A DNA stretch of 64,000 nt from Cladocopium goreaui (Eukaryota; Sar; Dinophyceae; Suessiales; Symbiodiniaceae). Under the pieces are notes generated by a model, which searched no databases, was not told where the DNA came from, and was given only the letters and a program-made list of their open reading frames with translations. Positions 36,241 through 49,424 of this stretch are shown here, piece by piece (the stretch's first letter is position 1; the number at the start of each line of letters is the position of its first letter). The stretch is from the NCBI GenBank assembly GCA_947184155.2, contig CAMXCT020006647.1, forward strand, positions 1 through 64,000, read 5' to 3'. The translations under genes were made by a program, and so were the position numbers.

Positions 36241-36884
36241 AACACCGATCATCCCAATGTTTGAAAGAATTCCCCATTCACTATTGGTAGTGAATGTTGT
36301 AAGGAACCCCGATCATCCCAATTCTTGAAGAACATCCCAATTCACTACCGGTAGTGAGCGCTCAAAGGAACCATGATTATCTTCATGTTTGAAGGAAATC
36401 CATTGAAATTCCAATTTACTGCCAGTAGTGATCAATCTAAGGGCCCTTGATCATCCCTTTAACATGATATCAGGGATACAAACCACCAATCAGGGATACA
36501 AACAATATTCGGTATATCTTAAACATATGATAAATCTAGTTTATATATCAAATATATGATTAATATATTTTACCACCAATCTGGTATATATCCCAAAAAT
36601 ATAGTAAATCTAGTTTATATCTCAAGTATATGATGAATATATTTTACCACCAATTTCGGTTACACATATATATCGAACATATGATAAATCTGGTATATAT
36701 CTCAAATATATGAATGAATATATTTTACCACCAATCTGAATATGATAGATCTGGTATATATCTCAAATATATGATGTATATTTTACCACCAATCTAAATA
36801 TGATAAATCGGGTATATACATCTCAAATATATTATGACTATATTTCCCACCAATCTTGTATATCCCATTTAAATGATAAACCTG

Positions 36885-36916
<32 letters not shown>

Positions 36917-36917
36917 C

Positions 36918-37031
36918 ACGAATTGGAACGTTTGCTGAGGCCTGCATCTCCTCCATCTCTTCAAAGGTGTAGCAGCAGCCAGCAGCAGCAGCAGCAGCCG
37001 GCTGTTGCTGCTCTGATGGCTGAGTGGAAGC
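36918..37031 (-). pseudogene. Exon-like segment captured in the right arm (mirror copy)
   Basis: The minus strand carries the same QQQPAAAAAAGCCYTFEEM frame as 34050-34163, without visible change. This shows how similar the two arms still are. Confidence 0.45.
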
Positions 37032-37264
37032 GTTGTGGGGTTTAAAGTATATATATGTATATGTGTGTGTATGTGTGGGTGACCCGATAAGATAGTATAT
37101 ATATATATACATATGTAAACATATGGGGGTGACCCGGATAACATATTATATATACTATAATTACATAAATATAAATATGTGGGGGTGGCCCGATAGCATA
37201 GTATATATATATATATTATGTATAACCCTATAACAACTATTCACCTATGATAAAAGCAACACAG

Positions 37265-38116
37265 ATTATCCCATGTTTGTATATGTTTATAGATAACGTA
37301 ATGTAGTTCCAATGTTTATAGATGTTTATAGATAAATTTCATATATTTGATGGTAAGAAAGACATAAAGACATGGTTTTTTTCTCCACCAGTCCATCAAT
37401 CCATGGTCAAAACACCATCAAAACTTCCCTGGTCCCATCCAAGATCCAGCTCTGTCACTGCGCGTGATCTTTTCACGCGCCCTGGAATGACTTGCAACCG
37501 AGCTAAGCTTTCACTGGAACGAAACCACCTGAAAAACCTCAGTCGGTACCCAAAAAAACGCAAAATAGAAGCAAAAAGACATAACAACAGGGTACGTAGT
37601 ACATTACTACAATTATAACTATTATTACTATCATGATAATCATGTTATTATATTATATATATATAATTCGTGTGTCTTTCGCAAGATGTTTTGAAAACGG
37701 GTGGCTTTGTTGGTGGCTTTGTTGTGGCAACTGTCTGTCAGTTTCTCCGTGAGTCCTTTGGGGTTCACGGTGGGAACTGGGCTTGGTCCATCTGCTTTTC
37801 GCAAATGTCACGTTTCTGCGCGAACAGACGTAGCGCGAAAAGACAATACAACGGGCGCGGCTGATGTAAAGTGGTGCGATGTAGGTCTAAACTGCAAAAT
37901 CTGTGCAGAATCAGTACGTTTTAGTGCTATAAAAGTTGTGAATTGCAGCGTCTAGTTCATGAATTTTGGTGTGATAAACCAGGTAAACCAGTGGTAAACC
38001 GGCCCAATGCCAGAACTGCCATAGACATCCATAGACATCCATAGACCATCCATAGACTCTGCAGCCGCGACTCGAGATCTCGGGTTCCCAGCCGCTCGAC
38101 CATCCGATTCAACGCC
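37265..38116. other. Spacer and 5' region of centrin B
   Basis: No firm gene. A GC-richer patch at 37745-37862 is open in more than one frame without splice support. A CTGCAG near 38055-38062 is a possible spliced-leader acceptor for centrin B. CATAGACATC repeats lie at 38020-38050. Confidence 0.35.
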
Positions 38117-41100
38117 ATGGCACTGCGCCGATTCAACGCAGGCGATGCGATTCCGTGCCGGCGACGTGCTGCGAAAGTCCTTTAGAATCTGAAAAAAGCT
38201 CATCACTCTATATACATTATATATATATATTAATATGTAATATTAATATTATATATATATATATTAAATTATTATTATTTATATATATATATATTTAGAC
38301 CCTACCTGCAGGAAGCCAACAAAAGGCAAAGAAACAGGAACAAACAACATGTTCTTTGGAAAGCTCTAGGAAGGCCGTTGCCAGCTCGGCAGAGGTGGAA
38401 AGAAGCAGAAGGAGCTCACGGATGAGCAAAAGCAGGAGATCAAAGAGGCCTGCTTTACCATGAGGAATCGACAACATATAAGTGGACATTGGCCAATCAA
38501 ATTGGTGGTTGTAAACAACAATAATATACATGTATACGTGTATATCATTACATATAAAAGTATATCATGGTATATGCATAATCATGTGATATTATGTCTA
38601 TATATATTATATATTATATATATATATGTATGTATACAATATGTATAATATGATAATACTACTAATAATTATAATAATGATGGAAATAAAATTATAATGA
38701 TGGTAATAAATGGTAATGATATGTATATGTATATCTTCTATTTCCATCCCTCTAAAAATGGGATGACCCCACCCACTAGGCTAAGATTGAAGATGAAGAG
38801 ACGCTGTTCCGGCTGGATCCAAGTTTTACAGATTGAGGCGATACAGTACTCATGCAATGCATAGCAGCACTATAGCATACATTTTCCTTCTAGGTACATT
38901 CCTATAGTGCATATATATACATATGTATATATATATACATATAATTATATATTTATGTATAGTATATAGTGCATATTAATGCACCTTTAGCATTTGCCAA
39001 GTCAAAAAGACCAGGTATGACAGCACTTGAACATCCATCTGATCACCACGCTTTGGCGTCAAATTCCATGGCGAATGTCGGGGGTGACTCCCTTAGACAA
39101 AAGAAGATCCATGATTCAATAGTTATATAATGTTAAACACATATTTACACATCAATTGCGGTTAAAATGGTCACTTGGCTTGTAGAAATCCCCATTGAGA
39201 TGCTTTAATCATGTTCCAAATCTCATCTCACCTCTTTATCACCTCATTAAATTGACTTTATGTCTGTATATGTATGTTGATTGAAATCCATTATTCATAC
39301 ATATGATTCGACCATGATTTCATAAATTATTTGTTCCCTATATATCACCTATTAACATATTCGGATTTGTAGCACACGGGCCAGGCCTTCGACCTCTTCG
39401 ACACCGACGGCAGTGGTGAGATCGATTCGAAGGAGTTGAAGGCCGCTGGAAAAATGGAGAAATCCACGGGGATTTCAGGAAACTCGGGAGATCTAAGGTC
39501 GAACGTCTATGACTGGTTGGTGGTTTGGAACATGACTGGATTATGACTTTCCATATATTGGGAATGTCATCATCCCAACTGACTAATATTTTTCAGAGGG
39601 CTAGGTATACCACCAACCAGATAATCATGGCCAATAGCTGAGATAGTTGCAAACTTGTCTTATCCTTATTATTGGTGGTTAGTGTTATGAAAATATGAGA
39701 TAGTTGCAAACTTGTGTTATCCTTATTATTGGTGGTTAATGTTCTGAAAATACGGAGATAATATGAGATAACACTAACCACCAATGAGGACAATTGTTTA
39801 TTAGCTATATATTAATAGTTGAGATAATATCCAAAAATAATTATCTTCTTAGTAATAGTGGCAATTTATTTCAAACCACTACAATATTGGGAATAACAAT
39901 GACCAATAGTTGATAAGCATTACATTAGCAATAGGATATCTACATTGTGTTGATAATAATCATTATTTTTGGTGTATATAAAAAATAAAAAGATCATTTA
40001 GCGGGATTTTCATCAAGAATTATTTTGATAATTTTGGGGAATCTCAATCACTCTAATAGACATATGGTGGGAAACCAACCATTTAGATTGGGATACACTC
40101 TGGGAATACCTATAAAACAGGGTGATGAGCTAGGTAACAAATTGCCAGAGGGTATCTTTTTCGCAACAGCCTAAACATGGAAAAACAGCTATAACATATT
40201 ATAAAATGCTATTTTTCAAGTCCTAGCTTTGGGGGTTGGTTCAAACCAACCCCCAGGGATTTTTCATCCCTTTCGACAACTCCGAGGTGGCCATGCGAGC
40301 CTTGGGCTTCGAACCGAAGAAGGAGGAAATCCAGAAGATGATCTCCGACGTGGATGCGACTTGAACGATGAAAAAAACGATGGGTCTGGGTTAGTAAATT
40401 GAATAAAACATGGGTCGTTTTTGAGGATTAAACCATCCGTAAGAAATGGGTAACATGATATGATATGATATGATACAAATCTTGAATGATGGTTTATTGA
40501 TTTAAGCATCAAAGATATGGTGATACAATTGATAAATGACGATGGGTGTGAATGGGGGTTGAAACAAACACTCCGAGTTGAAGGGTGCAAATATCATCTA
40601 ATATCTGGATGGACAGTCCGGAAATGGGTTGATCGAATTCGGTTTTTTTCCTAAATTTTTATGGGTGAATTCTTGAACCTCCCATGGCGGTGTTAAGCCA
40701 TGAATCATGGCTAGGATTCGGAACCCCAAATCATCAGAACATGTCAGAACCAATTCACCATAGCGATGAACATATTTGGTTGGTTTACTTTTTTCAACAG
40801 AAACAACAACCAAACCTGTTTTCACCATTAAAAACAAAACTGATTACATATCCGGTTGCTTGTTTCAACGTACTGCATTCATCAATCCCGACTCTGTTAG
40901 AGGATGAACTCGGGGTCAGCCAACCATCTCAATGTTTGAGTGCCAGAGGCCAATCACAATCATATCTGCCGGATTTTTTCAGGATGCGAATCTTGTTCAT
41001 GTTTCGAATAGTTTGCAACATTTACACGGAAAACATCACCCCAGGTGTGTTTTGGGCAGGGCTTAACCAACAGCGAAGTTACTGTCACCAACAGGCGTTG

Positions 41101-44100
41101 TCAAAGACACTGAGGATGATGGATCTGGAACCATTGGTTATGAGGAGCCGTGATCGCTCTGAGTTGAAGGCATAGAAAACGATTTTAACCCTCCAAAATG
41201 TTCGAACATCGACAGTGGGTCGAAAGATTAGAAGTCCAAGAATTGGCTATTTTCAGGGTATACATTGATTATCATTGATTTGGGTAGGGATGGGTAGGGT
41301 AAACCCCATCAACCTGAAAAAAAACGGGTGAATTCCAACGACCTCATTGCGACGTCACTGGAATGATTCGAATTACCATCTGGTTATGGCTGACATAGCC
41401 ATGGAAAAGATCCACCATTTTATAGCTAGGTAAACCATCTATTTCTATGGGCCATCTATACCATGGCTATGTTAGTCATAACCAGAGGGTATTTTCGGTG
41501 CATTGATTTTTTATTCAGCCAACAGTTTTGGGCTTACTAGGCTTCCATTGTTGAGGGCTAGTAGCCTTGGATTTTGGTGAGGACTCAAGGAGCATGGAGA
41601 TTTGGTAATTTGACCTGGAAGCCTGGAAAGATCAATGGATGTCTCAGCATTTCAATGGGGAAAATCAGGAAATCTTTGGAAATTCGAACATCGAATCTGT
41701 GTTCCATTTTCGATCCTCAAGTTTTTAGTCTTTCTAGCAGCTAGACAGTCTATTTCATATATGAAAATCAAACATGGCAATTGGAATCCAACGCGGCGGT
41801 GTCAAATGGATTCAAATGATGATCTACCCTTTGGTGTCATCAAAAATGGCTGGAAAATATGCACTGTACATAGTTTTAATGTGCTGGTTTTAATGGGAAA
41901 ATCATATGGAAAATCATCACTGTAAATGGAAAATTCCCCCTGTAAATATCGCTGTTATAATATGCCACTGATGATTTCATGGGAAAATCTGAAAGGTGGA
42001 TTTATCCATTGCCATTGCCATATGATCACAGCCATCCAGGAGTTCTTGAAGATGATGACCCATAAGATCTTGAACCGCGATCCTAAGGATGAGATCCTTA
42101 AGGCACGCAGATCCTGAAAGGTGGATGTTGAAATAGCATTTTTTGATGAAGATAGGGGATAGCCCCAAGATATGGCCACAAAAAATCCACATTTATAGGA
42201 CAAATGTGGTTGGAAACCAGGCTTTTCGCCTGGTGTTTTATGAAGACAAACCCATCTTTGAGGGAGGACAGAAGGGTACCCGGGGTGAACTGTGCCGATG
42301 CACAGGTCTAGATGCATTTAGAACAAATCAGCAGCATGAGGATCAATTACGTCAAATTACACCCGGAACCACCCTATAAATGCATTTTTTGGGGCTGGCA
42401 AATCGCATCTTTCACCGTCCTCGTAACGTCAGACGTTGAAAACTGATTGAAAAAATCAAACGGAAAAGCTGAAGTGTGTTAAAGCTATGTGTCGCATCCC
42501 AATTAGGTAGCAGGGACGGGCCACATGCCTTTAAAACCACCCCAAAAAAGCATCAGGGATTCTGATTGGCGTTCGGTTGCGTTACAAAGACACGTAATTA
42601 GTACAAGTATGATATCCCGAATATGTTGTTTGCCCGACAGAAACGGCAATAGGTAGTAGGGGCGGACCTATTTATTTGAACATATTTGCCTTTATTAAAC
42701 CAACCAAAAAGACAATAAACAAAACCTGGTAGTTTTCCGGTTGTAACCACATCTTCTGTGCATATTGTTTCCCCTACATGCATAGCGTTCTGCTGCGTGG
42801 CGGGGCGCCTAACATCCCGTACCCAAACGATGACAATATAATGTGGGTATGACAAGGGAAAATCCATGGTTTTTTGGGCATCTACTGGCAAAACTAGCCA
42901 AATGATGGGTGATCTAAATTTCGCTGATGTTTGTAGCTGATTTTCTGCCTATACGATCTATTTTGAGTCTGTTTCAAGTTTTAATGCCAAAAGATTGCAA
43001 CAGGTAAATTACTTATCTCCATCCTTTCGCTATATTGAATTAAAAAACAAACTCAAAATTGCCTTAAATTGACCAGCTGAACATTCTTTATCCATCTATT
43101 ACATCCCGAACAAAAGCTATAACACCACCAACATGGCTTAAATCGAACAGCAGACATGGCTCAAAAAAATATAAAATGCTTTGGACAGTCTTTGACAAGT
43201 TAAACATATTCCAACAAAATCGCTTATAAAACCAATCTATTTAAACATCTTCGAACAGTAGAAACATCAGTGACATCCCAGCTGAAAAAAACCAGGCTTT
43301 CCGCCTCTTTGATGATGATGAGACTGGGAAGATTTCCTTCAAGAACCTGAAGCGTGTCGCCAAGGACATGCCAAGGGCACATGACAGCTGACGACAGCAT
43401 CACCCTGGGACCTTACGGCATGAACTTTATGTCGTAATGTTTCAAAACACGGCTAGGTGAAAAAACACATTTTGTACCGGAAAAGACATATCTCTATTAA
43501 GACATGTTGTTTTGCGTGGGGAATTTTACTACGTTCTTTTTTGCAACCCCGTTAGGCAACACATCCATCCCTGCCTGCCTGTCGGGCCAGGAGTTGGGAG
43601 AGAGGATGACGGATGAGGTCGGGCAGTCAGAATGGTGATTTCTTGACCCCAAAATAGTCGCAACAAATGCCATGTTGAATAGGAAAACCATTGGAAAACC
43701 AATGGTTTGAGGCCAGCAATGGAAACCTCTTGTTTTGGGTTCATATCTGCATCTCTTCCTGGTGTTGATTTCTGGATACCATATATATGAAACCACCACT
43801 ACTCACAGTTAATGTACTCATTCGATCTCATTCGTCAACTTGAAAATCCCAATATGGTTGGTATTCCCATTACATTTCCATTCTATTCCCTTACCTTCCC
43901 ATAACATTCCAACAACCATTCCCAGCAGCTATCTCAAAAGATGGGTATATACACAAGAAGGTACATTAACCATTTAGTCATCCACTATAAATCCCCATTC
44001 AATACTAATACTAGGTTCTAGTTGATTTCTAATCCCCTTCAAATCCCCTTCAAACCACCATGTTTGATGCTTAAATATACCCATCAATATTCATCATACA

Positions 44101-45141
44101 ATCCCCAAATGCTTTGTATTCCCATTACATTTCAACATAACATTGTTGTTGGTATAACACAACACTATCATTCTATACGGTGGATTGCTGGATTGTCAAC
44201 AACATTATTGTTGGATTGTCAACAACATGATTGCTGGTATTGATGTCTGGATACCATATGAAACCAGCATTTTTCAGGCTTAATGCACTCATTAACTTTG
44301 AACAATCCCCATATGGTTGCTGGTTGGTGGTTTGGAACATTTTATATTTTTCCATTCAGTTGGGAATGTCATCATCCCAACTGACTTTCACTCCATCATT
44401 TTTCAGAGGGGTCAACTGGTCAACCACTAACCAGGTTGGACTTCCCACGACATTTCCATTCCAACCACCCAGGAGCTGCAAGAGATGATCGATGAAGCCG
44501 ACCGCGACGGCGACGGCGAGGTGAACGAGGCCATCTGTCGGAGCCTTTTTCGGGATGTCACCGGGTCTGTCGGCCCCTGAAATCGGCCATGGAAAGAGGT
44601 AGTGAAAGTGGGAAACCATGGGAATTTCTATGGTATTTTGACATTTCATAGGGATATTGTTTGGATTTCAATGGATTTCATGGGATTTCGTTTGGGGCTT
44701 CAATGGGATTTTGATGGGGACCTATGGTGATCTAAGTAGAAAATTCACGATCCAATCCAAGAAACCATGGAGAAGCACCTTGAAAGTGTAGAAAACCCAT
44801 GGGTTTTCCTAGAAACATATCCTACATTCATAGGTTTTCCATATCTATGTTAAGTTTCAGGAGGATAAATGATGAATAAACCATGACATATATGTTATAT
44901 AATTGAATATACCCTCTTATGTTGTCGGACTAACTCCACCTTGGCCTAAGTAGAAAAATCAGGATCTATCAATATTTATCTAGCAAATATGGAGATTGAA
45001 GTGATTGAATCTGAAAATTCACAGGGATTGGTAAAATCATATTATTAATCAAACCTATGGATTTACTCAAGAAAACATCATGAGAGTCAAAAATTGAAAC
45101 CCTACGGTGCAGGAAGAATTCCTGCGCATTATGAAGAAGAC
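38117..45141 (+). CDS. CETN: Centrin, copy B (10 exons placed, last codons not placed)
   Basis: Exons 38117-38141, 38395-38447, 39385-39441, 40287-40355, 41115-41144, 42040-42102, 43296-43364, 43591-43617, 44473-44529, 45113-45141 have the same lengths and phases as copy A. The 159 predicted residues are identical to copy A, while many third codon positions differ, so this is not a recent duplication or assembly copy. The intron sequences are unrelated. Donors in order: GC, GC, GC, GC, GA, GC, GA, GT, GC, GC. Introns 3, 4, 6 and 8 therefore use a different donor class from A. All acceptors are AG|G. All four EF-hand loops are intact. The terminal exon after KKT is not placed; a phase-compatible AG at 45449-45450 was noted but gives no early stop. 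Confidence 0.93.
39513..39620 (+). mobile_element. CTGGTTGGTGG-family element, copy d
   Basis: CTGGTTGGTGGTTTGGAACA to AGGTATACCACCAACCAG. Centrin B intron 3, gene orientation, 72 bases downstream of the exon 3 donor. Confidence 0.85.
39636..39782. repeat. ~58-bp tandem repeat
   Basis: Two full copies and a partial one of GAGATAGTTGCAAACTTG followed by TTATCCTTATTATTGGTGG, directly after the element at 39513. Confidence 0.8.
41374..41491. mobile_element. CCTCTGGTAA-family element, copy 6
   Basis: TACCATCTGGTTATGGCTGA to TTAGTCATAACCAGAGGGTA. It belongs with copy 5 (29487) to one subfamily. Centrin B intron 5. Confidence 0.85.
44320..44434 (+). mobile_element. CTGGTTGGTGG-family element, copy e
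   Basis: CTGGTTGGTGGTTTGGAACA to CAACCACTAACCAG. It ends 38 bases before centrin B exon 9, so its right half occupies the 3' splice-site region of intron 8. Gene orientation. Confidence 0.8.
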
Positions 45142-48100
45142 GCAGCTGAGACGACAATGGCTAATTTTGGGGAAGACAGAGGTTAGCTTGGGAGCAACAA
45201 ACTGTTGGTTTAAACGGTGGTTAAACCAACACCAACTGAGGTTTTATTAGCCTAGGAAAAAGAACATTGTGAAAAGCGAGGATTCGGCTAACAGAATCGG
45301 CGAGTAAATCCCATGGATGACGGGTAGGATTGGGGGAATAATCCCAAAGTTTTTTTTTCACGCGGGTGAGTTGGTATGATTTATCCATCACTCTAGATTT
45401 TTTGCTTGAGGTGAATACCTTTGGCGATGGGTTGTTGTTTTTTTGTTTCCAGCAATGTTTTTGCCATTAGAGCGAACAGATATTCATATATATATATATG
45501 ATTATATATATATATATATATGTGAACATATGTAAATAGTTACAGTATGTTTGTTACAATGTAGTAACATGTTCTTCTACAGTAATCATAGATTTGTGTA
45601 TAGGGTTTTCATGCATTTCCCTTCATCCTGGGACTTGAGACCGCAACTAATGGCAGTTTCAGGACAGCCTTGCCCATACCAAACGACTCAGGTTGGATTT
45701 TCGCTCAAGCTGGTTGATCCCCAGACTTGGACGAGGTATACAACAAATGAACGTGGATGTTTTTTTTTGCGACTACGTGAATCTCAGTTGATCTCCTTTT
45801 AACTTTTGCGTGTTTTCTGTATCCCTGAAATCCAAAAAAAGTTGGCCCCAGCATCCAATGGATCCAAGTTGTGTCCGCTTAAGGAACTTGTTCTGAGTTC
45901 CTTTCGACGCCGGCGGAATTCATCGTTCACCGGGGCAGATCCGAAGTGATTTGTCGCGGCGCAGTCTCCATGGGCTTCCCATGGCGGGGACTCACACGCC
46001 CAGCTGGCGGTGTGAGCTTGGTGTGTTGTGGAAACAAAAAAAAAGCGAAGTATCAAGGTTTTAGAGAGGGAGGTTTGTTCAGTTTTGATTGAACACATAT
46101 AGAAAAAAATACACAACAAATTCATGATGGGAATATATATATATATAATAGTTCCGCTACTGTAAACATGAGTGCTTTTATATTGGTACTGCTATTTTGG
46201 GAAACTAGTGTCATTTCGGTGGGCCCTTTTGGCAGGGACATAGCTTTTGCATAGGCCTAAGCTTTATTTTGGATTCTTCTTAAACTGAACACGTTGTCAG
46301 TAGCTGGTGGTGTAGAACTCCCACTGGATGCAGAGCAAGTGGCTTATTACTTATTACTGTGATTCATAACGGCTCGCGATGGGACGTTTTGCGACACTCT
46401 AGATGCGAGTGTTTGAGACGCCTAGTTAGCTGTTCACTGCCAGAGAAGCAGTTCATGACACCAAATTGGGTTTGTAATGGCGGCCGAAATAATGATATAT
46501 GATGAGCGAAAATATTTTTTGGGAACCAAATCTTGGCCTACAGTTACCACTTTGCTTGTTCCCCAATCACCTTGATATCCTTCGCGGCTATCCAGTTACT
46601 CCAAGGGAGATGCATATCGTGCAACGACTAGGTGTTGAAGCATGGAGGCCAACAGGGGACCCCAAAGTATGATCCAAAATTGGTCACTTTGATGGTTTGT
46701 GGGGTGTTCCAATTTAGAGGAACATCCACAGTCCACACATATGTTTCTACTGCTCTTGGCTTATGAATCGGTGACCCTGTGTTTCTTTGGCAGTCACTAC
46801 TCGAGTTGCTTTCAACGACTGCACTGGATGCCTTGGTGAAAAAAGTTGAAATCTCCAGATGGATGCTGAACATATGCGTCTGGAAAGTTCAGCAGCGGGA
46901 TATATTTGTAATATAATATGTGACAAATTATTTATGGCAAGTTATTTGATACATTATACTTTATTAATATGAAGCAAACATTCCATCATTTTTTATATAT
47001 ACTTTGATGTACCAAGATATCTGCCAGCACTTGGGGATGTGACAGTTTTGTGGTGGGGACAACCTCATCCGTGGCATCCCCCAGCTATGAATTTTCAGCT
47101 ATAGAAACCTGGGAAAGTCTTTTGGGAATGTCCCATGTCGTGAAAGAAAAAATGCATATTGAAGACATCTGTTTTTTGTTTGGCGCATTTTGAGTTTGGC
47201 CTAAACTTAACCTAACATGGAAACCCAGAAATGATGTATGGAAAGTATTAGAAAGTGATTTTCCTATTGGTTATGCGGGCTTCATGTGGTTTCGGGGGTG
47301 TCTCACATAGAAGGAGATTTGGTCATCAGGGCTTGAAGAATGTCCATAACTTCCCTACCTTAGAGGTATCCAGTAGCAGCCCCGGGTACCACACATCGCT
47401 CTAGGTTCACACAGATGCAGACAACACGGGCTGGGAGAAACGCATCGACAAACATTTGCCACTTGGAGCGGTGTTTTGAGACAGCGGGGGTCTCTGAATG
47501 ATGTAGATGGGTAAATGTTGGTTGGGTAGTTTACCTCATACTTCATGATACTTCATGTTTGGCCATACATGGGGATACACCAATGAGCCAAAGCAAATAT
47601 AGGATATGACATACATCATAGATTATGCACTTGAATGGTAGGATTATGAAACCACATTAGATATACTGTAGATATAATGTAACACAAGATCCCAAAGAAC
47701 CTGCGAAACAAGGATGTTCATAGGCATATTACCCCTTTATTGACCCAAGATCTATGGTTTATCATCATTCCCCAGAAAAATGATCCATTATGATCCATAT
47801 TAATTGTCATGTGGAGGTTTCCTGAAATGGGGGGTACCCCAAGTCATCCATTTGAATAGGATTTTCCACTGTAAAGCATCCATTTTGGGATATCCCCAGT
47901 TCAGGCCCCATATATTGTCATATACAGTATCTTTATAGGGTTGAGATGGGTTGAGATTAGTTTTGTACTGTAGGTGTTTCCGAGTGAATTTCAGCTCAAC
48001 ATCACAATCTGCAAGAGGAAACTCATCCTCGAGCCCCAAAACTTGTTGTTATCGATCCTAGATTTCACTGGTATATGGTATATTTCGCTCTGATTTTTTG

Positions 48101-49424
48101 ACAGAACACGTTTAGACTGGACATAGATGGGTATGGTTCAACGTTCAGTTTTCTGTAACCAGTTTAACAGTTTGACCCACACGCAGCCTGACCGCTATTT
48201 CTTTTTTAAGTTTGAGTATACATCATGAGTTAACCATTCCATTGTTTGTATCAGACCAGTGTCTGATAAAAATCGTGTTTTTGTTTCCGTATCCTATGAG
48301 TTTTCGGGGTACCCAATGGCATGGCCAATACTATCAATTAGTTCCACTGCCCATGAGGCACTACACCAAATACGTACGCGGAACTCAGACAAGTCGACAG
48401 TCGTCCGGACTGGGTCCGGACTGATGGACTGGTGATGATTCAGATGGATCAATTTTTGGGGGTTTGGGGATCATCAACCATTTAACAACCATTCAGAACC
48501 ATTCATCAACCATCATTACTGTTGGGATCCATTTTTGGCCATTCATCAACCATGAAAATCAACCATTTTTGGAATGATCCCCATAGGAAGATCACCGCCA
48601 TCCTGGGATGGGATTCCGATCGACGGTTCGATGGATTTGTTTTTTTTTTCGAAGTTTGAAGAATCCTGGTTTTAATCGAAACATAGTTATAACATGTTAT
48701 AAAATGTTATAAACTGTAAATCAACAAACATGGTTTGTTACAAAAGAATCACTGAACAATGCTCTGAAAACTGATCAAAAGAGTTTTGTTCCATGAAAAA
48801 TAGCTGCAAAATGTTTGTAAAATCCTTGTTCTTGTGTATGTTTGGCCAAGCTACTTCAACACATCATGTTTCTACCAGCCACAGCTGGGTTCAGCAGTTG
48901 CTGAGGATTACAACAAGCCGCCCTTTTCCTTGTCTGTCTCTTAGGGCCTGGCAGAAATCGGTGCAGGGCGCGAACTTTGGATACCAATGACATAATGAAC
49001 CCAGGGAAATGCGTGCAGGTAAATTTGACCCAATCATGCCTTTGTGTGTGTCAAATCATGTTGATCAATTCATGGTTTGTAAATAGATGGCATCAATAAA
49101 CCAACATTTATGAATTGACCAACATGATTTGTCATATGCAAACCATTTTTTATGTTGTCAAATCATCATGGCATCTATTTTACCCAACATCCAATAAATA
49201 GATGGCAGCCAACATCTAGGCTCCCATGTTTTCCAGGTATCCAACCCAATTTTGAGGGCTTACTTACTTTGATATACTTTGATCAAATGAATAAGTGATG
49301 GTATCACCAGTTACCTTATATCACCAGTTACCTTTGATTCACCTGTTCTTTGAAAAGTGGATACCTATGGATACCTACAGCCCTGCCGCGCCTTTTCAGC
49401 CGGTCTCCTCCGGTGATTTTTTAG
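45142..49424. other. Region with scattered candidate exons, no gene model
   Basis: Short GC-rich patches bounded by splice-like sites occur at 45663-45691 (AG|G, GT), about 45905-46012 (three open frames, GT), 47421-47470 (AC then NTGWEKRIDKHLPLGA, GT), 48587-48625 (AG|G, GT) and about 48937-48988. Their phases do not chain. They may be 5' exons of the gene at 49425 or the centrin B 3' exon region. Otherwise AT-rich with no recognised feature. Confidence 0.3.

Larger units (their letters stand above)
33809..37264. mobile_element. 3.45-kb foldback element with long inverted arms and an internal repeat array
   Basis: The outer ends are inverted repeats: CTGTGTTGCTTTTATCATAG at 33809 and its complement ending at 37264. 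ATTA lies directly outside both ends (33805-33808 and 37265-37268), consistent with a 4-bp target duplication. The arms, about 33809-34845 and 36240-37264, mirror each other at near-constant distance from the tips: the same landmark is 811 and 818 bases in. Each arm holds AT-rich TTTGAGATATATACCAGAT repeats and a CTG-rich exon-like patch. The centre is a direct-repeat array. No transposase frame was found, so it is presumably non-autonomous. It sits between the two centrin genes. Confidence 0.85.

Noticed and set aside
45905-46012. GC-rich patch as a coding exon
   Set aside because: More than one frame is open on both strands and none chains in phase with a neighbour, so it is only listed as a candidate.
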